A stretch of 10,713 nucleotides of DNA from the NCBI GenBank assembly GCA_003250235.1, contig QKGY01000043.1, positions 1 through 10,713 on the forward strand, given 5' to 3'. The DNA is from Desulfuromonadaceae bacterium. GTDB taxonomy: Bacteria > Desulfobacterota > Desulfuromonadia > Desulfuromonadales > SZUA-540. Numbering within the stretch: the stretch's first letter is position 1; each line of letters starts with the position of its first letter. The translations under genes and the position numbers were made by a program. The notes below the pieces were generated by a model. The model was not told the origin of the DNA. It saw only the letters and a program-made list of their open reading frames with translations, and did no database searches. Positions 1-6,782 of this stretch are shown here, one piece after another.

Positions 1-2283
1 ACGGAAATCTTCAGGGAAAGAGGGATTGCTCCCACCCCCGCAGAAGCCACCATGATGATGCTCGGGTTGTACGAGGATACCGGCAGTCTGCAGTTCTCCT
101 CGACCACGATTGCCGATTATCAGGCTGCAGCCTTCCTTCTCACCCATGGCGCCGCGCTCAACATTGTTTCCGACTTTCTCTCCCAGGAACTGACGTCGGG
201 GCAGGTTGCCCTCCTGCACGATCTTCTGGAATCCCGATCCGTTCTCAATGTCAACGGCGTAGAGGTCACCATAGCCCAGGCATCGGTGGATCACTTCGTG
301 GGGGACTTGGCCGTTCTGGCTCACAAGCTCATGGATATAGAAGGGGTCAATGCCCTGATTGTCGTGGTCCGCATGGGTGGACGCATCTTTATGGTGGGGC
401 GCTCGCGGATTCCCGAGGTGGATATGGGGCAGATTTTCGCCGAGTTCGGTGGCGGCGGTCATGCCTATGCGGCGTCCTGCACCCTCCGAGACCTGACTCT
501 GCTCGAAATCATCGATCGCATTCCTTCCGTATTGCAGAGGCTTATTCAGCCTCAATGGGAAGCCCGTCATCTGATGTCCTTTCCGGTCAAGACGGTTAGC
601 CAGAATACGTCTATCCGGGACGTACGCGGCCTGTTTGCCCGCTACAACATCAATGCTCTTCCCGTCATGGAAGGGGAGAAGGTTGTCGGGATCATCACGC
701 GACAGCTCGTAGACCGGGCCGTTCATCATGGCTTAGCCGATCAACCGGTCAAAGAGTACATGAGCGGAGATTTTTTGGAAGTGGACCCCGGTACCCCCCT
801 GGCTTTTCTTCAGGAGCAACTGGTCGAACACAATGTCCGGTTCGTTCCCGTCGTTTCCTCCGGAAAACTCGTCGGGGCCATCACGCGTACCGACCTTCTG
901 CGCCACATGGTTTCGGGCGCGAGGGCTCTTCGGACCGGTGGCGAACTCGTCGAGGCGGGAATTGGCGGAGGCGGTCTCAAAAAGAGGCGCGTCGAGCGCA
1001 TGCTCGCCGATCAGCTTCCGGAGACGATACTGGAGCGTCTGCGAAGCTTCGGACAAATTGCCGACGATCTGAAGGTGAGCATCTTTGCGGTTGGAGGGTT
1101 TGTCCGCGACCTGCTTCTGCAGAAAGAGAACCTCGACATCGACATTGTGGTCGAGGGAGACGGCATTGCCTTTGCCAACGCCTGCGCCAGGGTCCATGGG
1201 TGCAGGGTGCGTCCCCACAAGAAGTTCGGAACGGCCGTCTTGGTTTTCCCGGACGGTTTCAAACTGGATGTGGCCTCAGCGCGCATGGAGTACTACGCCA
1301 CGCCGGGGGCCCTTCCCCAGGTGGAACATGCGGGGATCAAGCTCGATCTCTACCGTCGCGATTTTACCATCAATACCCTCGCCATCGCCTTGAATAACGG
1401 TCAGTATGGCGAACTGCTGGATTTCTTCGGAGCCCAGCGGGACCTGAAGGAAAAAGCCATACGCGTGCTGCACAGTTTAAGCTTCGTAGAGGATCCGACG
1501 CGGATTTTCCGGGCGATCCGTTTTGAACAGCGCCTGGGGTTTCATCTCGGAGTGCATACGCAGCATCTGCTGCAGAGTGCCGTACGCATGGGGTTTCTCA
1601 CCAAGGCGGGGGGGCGGAGAATCTTCAATGAGCTGGTTATCGTTTTAAAGGAAACTTCACCGCTGCCGGCCTTGACCCGTATGGAAGAGCTTGGTCTGCT
1701 GCGCCAGTTGCATCCCTCTTTGAAGATTACCGACCGGGTCCGTCATTACTTCGAGGATGCGGCCCGTGTTCTGAACTGGTTCGAGCTCCTCTATACGGGG
1801 GAGAGGATTGAATCCTGGCAGGTCTACTTTCTTTGCGTTCTCGGCGAACTGGATTATCCGGCTGTTCGCGTATTCTGTGAACGCCTTGAAATCTCGGATC
1901 GCCTGAAGGAGATATTCATCACGCAGCGCAAAGAGGCGTTTCGGGTGCTCCAGGTCCTTGAGAGGCGTCGCATTCGCCGGGCATTGCCCAAAAACAGTGA
2001 ACTCTACCGCTGGCTGAAGCCCTTTGCCTCGGAGATCCTTCTTTTTCAGATGACCATGGCAGGCGGGGAGGATGTACGACGCTGGATATCCCAGTTCATT
2101 ACCCAGTTGCGGGATATTGCGCCGGAACTGAATGGGCGCGACCTGAAAATGATGGGGATTGCCCCGGGCCCCGAATACAAGGTGATTTTTGCAGCTCTTC
2201 TCGAGTCCCGTCTGAACGGGAAGGTTCTATCCCGTCAGGATGAAATCGCTTTAGTTCGAAAAAGATTTCTCACGACGGGGTAG
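1..2283 (+). CDS. DHH/DHHA1 - tandem CBS - class II tRNA nucleotidyltransferase (CCA/CC/A-adding) fusion, 5'-partial
   Basis: The frame is open from base 1 to the TAG at 2281, so the start lies upstream. 760 residues are visible, and the ATG at 52 is internal. Numbering from base 1, residues 1-185 are the end of a DHH phosphoesterase (YEDTGS at 24-29, metal-ligand type Asp) and its DHHA1 domain (FGGGGH ending at His154). Two CBS domains follow at about 190-305; in this family such domains usually bind adenine nucleotides. The class II nucleotidyltransferase head starts near 360, with GGFVRD (365-370), catalytic carboxylates DID (379-381), RRDFTIN (452-458), and then DPTRIFRAIRFEQRLGF. The C-terminal GRDLKMMGIAPGP motif (about 712-724) is typical of CCA enzymes, and no HD domain is seen. 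The catalytic half adds C and/or A to tRNA 3' ends. The DHH half resembles nanoRNase/pAp-phosphatase proteins. Some bacteria split CC- and A-addition between two enzymes, and which activity this protein has cannot be read here. Confidence 0.93.
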   Translation, partial: TEIFRERGIAPTPAEATMMMLGLYEDTGSLQFSSTTIADYQAAAFLLTHGAALNIVSDFLSQELTSGQVALLHDLLESRSVLNVNGVEVTIAQASVDHFVGDLAVLAHKLMDIEGVNALIVVVRMGGRIFMVGRSRIPEVDMGQIFAEFGGGGHAYAASCTLRDLTLLEIIDRIPSVLQRLIQPQWEARHLMSFPVKTVSQNTSIRDVRGLFARYNINALPVMEGEKVVGIITRQLVDRAVHHGLADQPVKEYMSGDFLEVDPGTPLAFLQEQLVEHNVRFVPVVSSGKLVGAITRTDLLRHMVSGARALRTGGELVEAGIGGGGLKKRRVERMLADQLPETILERLRSFGQIADDLKVSIFAVGGFVRDLLLQKENLDIDIVVEGDGIAFANACARVHGCRVRPHKKFGTAVLVFPDGFKLDVASARMEYYATPGALPQVEHAGIKLDLYRRDFTINTLAIALNNGQYGELLDFFGAQRDLKEKAIRVLHSLSFVEDPTRIFRAIRFEQRLGFHLGVHTQHLLQSAVRMGFLTKAGGRRIFNELVIVLKETSPLPALTRMEELGLLRQLHPSLKITDRVRHYFEDAARVLNWFELLYTGERIESWQVYFLCVLGELDYPAVRVFCERLEISDRLKEIFITQRKEAFRVLQVLERRRIRRALPKNSELYRWLKPFASEILLFQMTMAGGEDVRRWISQFITQLRDIAPELNGRDLKMMGIAPGPEYKVIFAALLESRLNGKVLSRQDEIALVRKRFLTTG

Positions 2284-2338
2284 CGGATAGCACGAAGCGC
2301 TAGTCTGACGGCTAAACGATACGACAGGAAGCGATCTG

Positions 2339-2367
2339 TTGACTTGCTTGCGTCTATCTGTTAAAAA
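2339..2367 (+). promoter_or_regulatory. Candidate sigma70-type promoter for the site-2 protease-scpAB-rluB run
   Basis: TTGACT (2339-2344) is followed after 17 bases by TAAAAA (2362-2367). The -35 matches consensus at 5 of 6 positions and the -10 at 4 of 6. Transcription would start near 2374, about 27 bases before the ATG at 2401. It lies in the only sizeable gap (117 bases) between the nucleotidyltransferase and this gene run. The rest of the gap shows no convincing terminator and no ORF. Prediction by eye only. Confidence 0.4.
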
Positions 2368-2400
2368 TGCCTTGTTTTTATTTCAATTTCGGCTACTTAT

Positions 2401-3087
2401 ATGGATCAGATTCTTGTGAAAATTTCAATTATGCTGGTGCCGGCTCTGCTGGCGGTTACCATGCATGAAGTGGCCCACGGGTACGTCGCCGAGCGCTTTG
2501 GCGACCCTACGGCCCGTCTACTTGGAAGGCTCACGTTGAATCCTCTCAAGCACCTTGATCCTATCGGCACCCTGGCCCTGCTTTTTTTCGGTTTTGGCTG
2601 GGCCCGTCCCGTACCCGTTAATTTCAATAACTTGAAACAGCCCAAACAGGATATGGTCTGGGTGGCCTTGGCCGGGCCTGTGACCAATTTTACCCTGGCT
2701 CTTATCTCTGCGTTGATTCTGCGAGGAATGGGGTTCCTGGCCAAGACGGCTTTTCTCAAGGGGACCTTTCTCGAGCCGGCTTTCGAGCCTCTGGTCCTCA
2801 TGGTGGCCTTCAGCCTGCTGATCAATGTGATTCTAGGCGTTTTTAATCTGATCCCTCTCCCTCCGCTCGACGGCGGGCGGGTGATGACAGGTCTTCTTCC
2901 GCAGCGGCAGGCCAACATGCTTGCCCGTCTGGAGCCTTTCGGCTTCATCATTATTATTTTCATCGTCTTTTTCACCGACGTATGGCGTCTGTTCCTCTCT
3001 CCCGTGATCTGGTTCCTGGTGGGCAAACTGGCCGGTCCGCAGGTCAAGGTGGTGGAGTATGTCATGCATTTTCTTTTCGGTAACTGA
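2401..3087 (+). CDS. Site-2 protease family (M50) integral membrane zinc metalloprotease
   Basis: This is a 228-residue polytopic membrane protein of the small M50/S2P group. The zinc site HEVAH is at 22-26 inside the first hydrophobic segment. The family-typical AGPVTN is at 91-96, and the second conserved motif NLIPLPPLDGG (149-159) supplies the third metal ligand Asp157. Further hydrophobic segments lie at about 86-108, 130-152 and 178-210. These features fit an intramembrane-cleaving protease, though the substrate cannot be inferred. The start at 2401 is chosen because the hydrophobic N terminus begins immediately, as in relatives. No Shine-Dalgarno motif is evident upstream. The stop is 12 bases before scpA, so it probably shares that transcript. 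No PDZ domain is present, which distinguishes it from RseP. Confidence 0.93.
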   Translation: MDQILVKISIMLVPALLAVTMHEVAHGYVAERFGDPTARLLGRLTLNPLKHLDPIGTLALLFFGFGWARPVPVNFNNLKQPKQDMVWVALAGPVTNFTLALISALILRGMGFLAKTAFLKGTFLEPAFEPLVLMVAFSLLINVILGVFNLIPLPPLDGGRVMTGLLPQRQANMLARLEPFGFIIIIFIVFFTDVWRLFLSPVIWFLVGKLAGPQVKVVEYVMHFLFGN

Positions 3088-3099
3088 GAATCCCCCCTC

Positions 3100-3867
3100 A
3101 TGCTTTATGAGATAAAAATCGAGAACTTCGAAGGTCCTCTCGATCTTCTTCTTCATCTTATCAAGAAAAACGAAATGGATATCTACGATATCCCGATGGC
3201 AGAGATAACGGCCCAATATCTGGGGATTATCGATGCGATGAAAAGCCTCAATCTCGATGTTGCCGGCGAGTTCCTCCTGATGGCAGCCACCCTGATTCAT
3301 ATCAAGTCGCGGATGCTGCTGCCGGTCAGTGACGACGAAGAACTCGAAGAGGACGAGGAGGATCCGAGGGCAGAGCTCGTGCGCAGACTTCTGGAGTACC
3401 AGAAGTACAAGGATGCCGCCCTGACTCTCGATGAATACCCTCAACTGCATCGTGACATTTTTGTTCGTGATTTTGTCGCGCCGGAAATGGGTGTCTCCGA
3501 AGATAACGAATTTGAATCCGTCGGTGTCTATGAACTTCTGGAGGCCTTCCGCCGTTTTCTGCAGGAGCATCCCGAGGCGCCTGTGCATGAGGTGGATGCG
3601 GAGCGACTCTCGGTCACGGAGCGGATTCACGGGATCCTCGACCAGTTTACCCGAAGGGACAATCTGCTGTTCCGGGAGCTTTTCAGCGAAAAACCGGATC
3701 GCCATGAAATCGTTGTCACTTTCCTGGCCATGCTCGAACTGGTCAAATTGCGTCTTGTTCGCCTGATGCAGAATGAACGCTATGGGCCCATCTGGCTCTA
3801 TCCCTCCGAAGCGGGAGTGGATGGCAACAAATTGTCGATGGAAGATGAATCCCTTGGATATTCTTGA
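3100..3867 (+). CDS. scpA: Segregation and condensation protein A (kleisin subunit of SMC-ScpAB)
   Basis: 255 residues, normal for the family. ScpA is the kleisin that bridges the SMC heads and carries the ScpB dimer in the cytoplasmic complex that organises and segregates the chromosome. The N-terminal helical domain (about 1-75) has the diagnostic FEGPLDLLLHLI (10-21) and the family-typical VAGEFLLMAATLIHIKSRMLLP run. It is followed by a short highly acidic stretch (about 77-89, SDDEELEEDEED) and a central linker. The C-terminal winged-helix domain (about 180-240) has VTFLAMLELVKLRLVRL, the part that contacts SMC. The start ATG lies 12 bases after the protease stop with only a weak GAG-type upstream motif, which suggests translational coupling. 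Its 3' end overlaps scpB by 23 bases. No smc gene is visible here; it normally maps elsewhere. Confidence 0.97.
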   Translation: MLYEIKIENFEGPLDLLLHLIKKNEMDIYDIPMAEITAQYLGIIDAMKSLNLDVAGEFLLMAATLIHIKSRMLLPVSDDEELEEDEEDPRAELVRRLLEYQKYKDAALTLDEYPQLHRDIFVRDFVAPEMGVSEDNEFESVGVYELLEAFRRFLQEHPEAPVHEVDAERLSVTERIHGILDQFTRRDNLLFRELFSEKPDRHEIVVTFLAMLELVKLRLVRLMQNERYGPIWLYPSEAGVDGNKLSMEDESLGYS

Positions 3868-4468
3868 AATCAAACCAATTCTGGAGAGTCTGATTTTTGT
3901 TTCCGAGACTCCGGTGCGGATCGAGCGGCTCGCCGAAGCCCTGGATGTGGACAAGGAATCCCTGAAGGTTCCGCTCCACGAGCTTGTGGAGGAGTACCGG
4001 CAGCGTAACGGCGGTTTTTTGTTGCAGGAGGTGGCGGGGGGATTTCAGTTCCGCAGCCGCTCCGAGTATGCCGAGTGGATCCGACGCCTTCAGAAAAACA
4101 AGCCTTTTCGGTTTTCACGCGCGGCTCTCGAAACCCTGGCCATCATTGCCTACCGTCAACCGGTAACCCGGGCCGAAGTGGAATATCTGCGCGGTGTCGA
4201 CTCGGGCGGGGTGGTTAAAACCCTTCTTGAGAAACACCTGATTCGCATTCTTGGCAAAAAGGATATTGCCGGAAGACCTCTGCTTTACGGAACGACATCC
4301 GATTTTCTCCAGCTCTTCGGTCTGGCCGATCTCTCCAGTCTGCCGACGTTGAAGGAATTCAGTGAATTGAGCGCCGATATGCTCGATGCCGATTCGGCCG
4401 CAGTGGCCGATGTAGGCGCTTCCGACTCGGAAGAAGCAAAATGGCCCGAAGATGACATGGAAGACTGA
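3845..4468 (+). CDS. scpB: Segregation and condensation protein B (SMC-ScpAB subunit)
   Basis: 207 residues from ATG 3845. ScpB is a dimeric winged-helix protein that binds the ScpA linker. The first winged helix (about 5-75) begins LDILEIKPILESLIFVSE. The second (about 88-160) carries the diagnostic ALETLAIIAYRQPVTRAEVE and GRPLLYGTT segments. A short acidic tail (about 178-207) follows. The same frame is open further upstream to an ATG at 3773, but that extension (24 residues inside scpA) does not look like ScpB and is rejected. A GGAAG (3840-3844) directly abuts ATG 3845. The same motif would be 9 bases from a TTG at 3854, a possible alternative start. The gene overlaps the end of scpA by 23 bases, consistent with coupled, stoichiometric translation. 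Confidence 0.95.
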   Translation: MNPLDILEIKPILESLIFVSETPVRIERLAEALDVDKESLKVPLHELVEEYRQRNGGFLLQEVAGGFQFRSRSEYAEWIRRLQKNKPFRFSRAALETLAIIAYRQPVTRAEVEYLRGVDSGGVVKTLLEKHLIRILGKKDIAGRPLLYGTTSDFLQLFGLADLSSLPTLKEFSELSADMLDADSAAVADVGASDSEEAKWPEDDMED

Positions 4469-4476
4469 ATAGCATC

Positions 4477-5184
4477 ATGACAGAAAGGCTGCAAAAAATT
4501 ATTGCCGCAGCCGGTCTTGCCTCACGGCGTGAAGCGGAAAAGTGGATTGCCGATGGCCGTGTCGCGGTAAATGGCCGCAAGGCTGTATTGGGTGACGTCG
4601 CCTCGGCGCAGGATGTGGTTACCGTCGATGGGCGCAAAGTCGATATTGCGGAACGCAAGTTCTACATCCTTCTGAACAAGCCTGTCGGCTACGTTACGAC
4701 CCTCCACGACCCTCAGGGCCGTCCCATTGTCACCGATCTGGTCAAGGCCGTACGAGCACGACTCTTTCCCGTCGGTCGTCTCGATCTCAACACCGAAGGG
4801 TTATTGCTTCTGACCAACGATGGGGACTTTGCCCACCATCTGGCTCACCCCCGTCATGCCGTGGAAAAAACCTACCTGGTTCGAGTAAGAGGTCTGCTTG
4901 GCGAGTCGGCGAAACAGCGGCTTGTTCAAGGGGTTTCTCTTGACGATGGTCTGACCGCGCCGGCAAGGGTGGAGAAGATCCGCAGCACCGGAAATCACAC
5001 CTGGTTTGAACTCACGATTCACGAAGGCCGCAATCGGCAGGTTCGCCGGATGTGTGAGGCGGTAGGACTTCCGGTAAGCCGTCTCAAAAGGATCCGTGTA
5101 GCTTCTCTGGATGTGGGGGATCTGCCCGTCGGGAAGTACCGCTTTCTGTCTCCCGGAGAGGTCGCACGATTGAAAAGACTTTGA
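4477..5184 (+). CDS. rluB: Ribosomal large subunit pseudouridine synthase, RluB/RsuA family
   Basis: 235 residues. The family isomerises a specific uridine to pseudouridine in rRNA; RluB acts near position 2605 of 23S rRNA (E. coli numbering). An S4 RNA-binding domain occupies about 2-60 (RLQKIIAAAGLASRREAEKWI, then RVAVNG). The catalytic domain follows with NKPVGYVTT (67-75) and HDPQGRP (77-83), then the signature GRLDLNTEGLLLLTNDG, whose Asp103 is the catalytic aspartate. EGRNRQVRRMCEAVG near the C terminus is also typical. The HDPQGRP stretch favours RluB over the 16S enzyme RsuA, but RluE or RluF specificity cannot be excluded. It starts 8 bases after the scpB stop without a strong ribosome binding site, so it looks like the last gene of this run. 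Confidence 0.9.
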   Translation: MTERLQKIIAAAGLASRREAEKWIADGRVAVNGRKAVLGDVASAQDVVTVDGRKVDIAERKFYILLNKPVGYVTTLHDPQGRPIVTDLVKAVRARLFPVGRLDLNTEGLLLLTNDGDFAHHLAHPRHAVEKTYLVRVRGLLGESAKQRLVQGVSLDDGLTAPARVEKIRSTGNHTWFELTIHEGRNRQVRRMCEAVGLPVSRLKRIRVASLDVGDLPVGKYRFLSPGEVARLKRL

Positions 5185-5197
5185 AATTTGTCATACT
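5170..5197 (+). promoter_or_regulatory. Weak candidate promoter for pgi inside the rluB 3' end
   Basis: TTGAAA (5170-5175) and CATACT (5192-5197) are separated by 16 bases, matching sigma70 consensus at 5 of 6 and 4 of 6 positions. The predicted start near 5204 leaves a leader of about 38 bases ending in a good ribosome binding site. The 57-base gap shows no terminator, so read-through from rluB is equally possible. Confidence 0.25.
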
Positions 5198-5241
5198 GAA
5201 CCATCATTTTCAACGTACACGACCGCAACGGAGGGTTCATT

Positions 5242-6633
5242 ATGGAAATTCGTCTTGATTATACCAATATGATGGCAGCGGCTGTCGGTGAGCAGAGAGG
5301 TATTCACGACGCGGACCTCAACGCTCTGGAGCCGAGGACGCGTCTCATTCACCAGCAACTCATGAAGGCTCGCCAGGAAGGTCGCCTGCCTTTTTACGAT
5401 CTCCCTTTTGACAACGATATGGTGGCCAGCATCCTGCGTGCAGCCGCTGATCTCAAGGCAGAATTTGAGGATGTCGTCGTTCTGGGTATTGGTGGATCGG
5501 CTCTCGGGACTCTGGCTCTTTTCCGCGCGCTCCGTCCTTTTTATCATAATCTTCTTGCCCCCGAAAAACGCCATAATCTGCCCCGACTGCATGTCCTGGA
5601 CAATGTGGATCCGGCAGGTATTTTCCAGACGCTGGAGTTCTTGAATCCCGAGACATCCGTTTTTCTGGTAATCAGCAAGTCGGGGTCAACCGTGGAGACC
5701 ATGAGCCAGTTTGCCATCGCCAGGCAGTGGATCGGCCGATCGGTGCAGGATTATAAACGTCACTTCATCCTGATCACTGACCCTCAAAAAGGGACGTTGC
5801 GACGCCTCGCCAAGGAAGAAGGATACCGTTCTTTTCCGATTCCGGAAGGAGTGGGCGGGCGATTTTCTGTGTTTACAGCCGTAGGCCTTCTTCCCCTGGC
5901 CATCATCGGCGTCGATATTCAGGCCCTTCTGGAAGGGGCGGCCGAGATGGAAAAAAGGGTCACCGTGGAGGATTTTCGCCAGAACCCGGCCTATCTCAAC
6001 GGGGCTCTCCAGTTCTTGGCCTATCGAAAAGGCCTTCCCATCTCTGTCATGATGCCCTACAGCGATGCCCTCCGTGATGTTGCCGATTGGTTCCGGCAGC
6101 TCTGGGCCGAGAGTCTCGGGAAAAAGAACGCCCTTGACGGTCAGGTTGTTCATGTTGGCCCGACACCGGTGAAGGCGCTTGGCACCACCGATCAGCATTC
6201 CCAGGTTCAGTTGTACATGGAGGGGCCCTTTGACAAGGTCGTCACGTTTATCGCTCTTGAAGACTATGGGGTAGATTTGACGATTCCTGGAGTGCCGGGA
6301 GCTCCCGAACTCGATTATCTCGAAGGGAAAAGTCTGGCAGAGCTTATCCGTAGTGAACAGAAGGCCACGGCGATGGCCCTGGCCCGTAACGGCAGACCGA
6401 ATTGCACCCTCACCCTCAGTGCCGTGACACCCAAATCCCTTGGCGCATTGGTCTATCTTTTTGAGGTGCAGACAGTTTTTGCCGGTGCCCTTTTTGAAGT
6501 GGATCCTCTCGATCAGCCTGGCGTTGAGGAAGGTAAAGAATTGACCTATGCCCTTATGGGACGACGCGGATTTGAAGAAAAAAAACAGGCCTTTGACCGA
6601 TGGAACCAGGGCGTTGGGGAACGCTCGCTTTAG
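5242..6633 (+). CDS. pgi: Glucose-6-phosphate isomerase
   Basis: 463 residues, the short bacterial form (E. coli Pgi is about 550). It interconverts glucose 6-phosphate and fructose 6-phosphate in the cytoplasm. Two SIS-type halves are visible. LGIGGSALG (81-89) and the phosphate-binding loop SKSGST (145-150) lie in the first. GGRFS (205-209), within PGI signature 1, follows. Likely active-site residues are Glu290 (AESLGKK), His319 (TDQHSQ) and Lys432. The last lies in the second PGI signature, DQPGVEEGK (424-432). The start is well fixed: GGAGG (5230-5234) sits 7 bases before ATG 5242. All key motifs are intact, so the enzyme should be active. It follows rluB by 57 bases and may be read through from it or started by its own weak promoter. 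Confidence 0.97.
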   Translation: MEIRLDYTNMMAAAVGEQRGIHDADLNALEPRTRLIHQQLMKARQEGRLPFYDLPFDNDMVASILRAAADLKAEFEDVVVLGIGGSALGTLALFRALRPFYHNLLAPEKRHNLPRLHVLDNVDPAGIFQTLEFLNPETSVFLVISKSGSTVETMSQFAIARQWIGRSVQDYKRHFILITDPQKGTLRRLAKEEGYRSFPIPEGVGGRFSVFTAVGLLPLAIIGVDIQALLEGAAEMEKRVTVEDFRQNPAYLNGALQFLAYRKGLPISVMMPYSDALRDVADWFRQLWAESLGKKNALDGQVVHVGPTPVKALGTTDQHSQVQLYMEGPFDKVVTFIALEDYGVDLTIPGVPGAPELDYLEGKSLAELIRSEQKATAMALARNGRPNCTLTLSAVTPKSLGALVYLFEVQTVFAGALFEVDPLDQPGVEEGKELTYALMGRRGFEEKKQAFDRWNQGVGERSL

Positions 6634-6703
6634 CGTGTTTGCGATGTGGGGGCAATAGCGCCTACTTATTTGTTTTCTAAGGGTAATTCTAAAATCTTTA
6701 ATC

Positions 6704-6733
6704 TTGACAGCCCAGACGGTCATAGTTTAGGTT
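6704..6733 (+). promoter_or_regulatory. Candidate sigma70-type promoter for the TPR-ATPase unit
   Basis: A perfect TTGACA (6704-6709) is followed after 18 bases by TAGGTT (6728-6733). That -10 is weak overall but keeps the three most conserved positions (T, A and final T). Transcription would start near 6740, giving a leader of about 43 bases to ATG 6783. It lies in the 134-base gap after pgi, where no ORF or convincing terminator is seen. An inverted repeat overlaps its -10. Confidence 0.45.
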
Positions 6734-6752
6734 AGCGGTACGTGCTTAACCT
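6729..6752 (+). repeat. Inverted repeat across the -10/start region of the TPR-ATPase promoter
   Basis: AGGTTA (6729-6734) is matched by its reverse complement TAACCT (6747-6752). The pairing continues inward by GC/GC with one unpaired T. The spacer between the arms contains GGTACGT. It could be an operator or a small 5'-leader hairpin. There is no T-run after it, so it is not a terminator. Confidence 0.4.
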
Positions 6753-6782
6753 CCAACACTGATCTAGGTGACGATAGGGTCT

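Noticed and set aside
2281..2302. TAGCG/CGCTA inverted repeat after the nucleotidyltransferase stop as a terminator
   Set aside because: A 5-base stem with a 12-base loop and no T-run is within chance expectation.
3773..3844. Upstream extension of scpB to the in-frame ATG at 3773
   Set aside because: The extra 24 residues do not resemble ScpB N termini and lie wholly inside the conserved scpA C-terminal coding sequence.
2833..3954. Long minus-strand open frame (about 373 codons) opposite the protease end, scpA and the scpB start
   Set aside because: It spans two genes with clear family motifs on the plus strand. Its translation shows no recognisable domain and no ribosome binding site; it is a codon-bias shadow.
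6611..6636. Small hairpins around the pgi stop (GCGTT/AACGC and ACGCT/AGCGT) as a terminator
   Set aside because: The stems have only 5 base pairs, compete with each other and are not followed by a proper T-run. I do not call a terminator after pgi.
5686..6723. Long minus-strand open frame (about 345 codons) opposite pgi
   Set aside because: Pgi motifs are intact throughout on the plus strand. The antisense translation resembles nothing and covers the candidate promoter region of the next unit.
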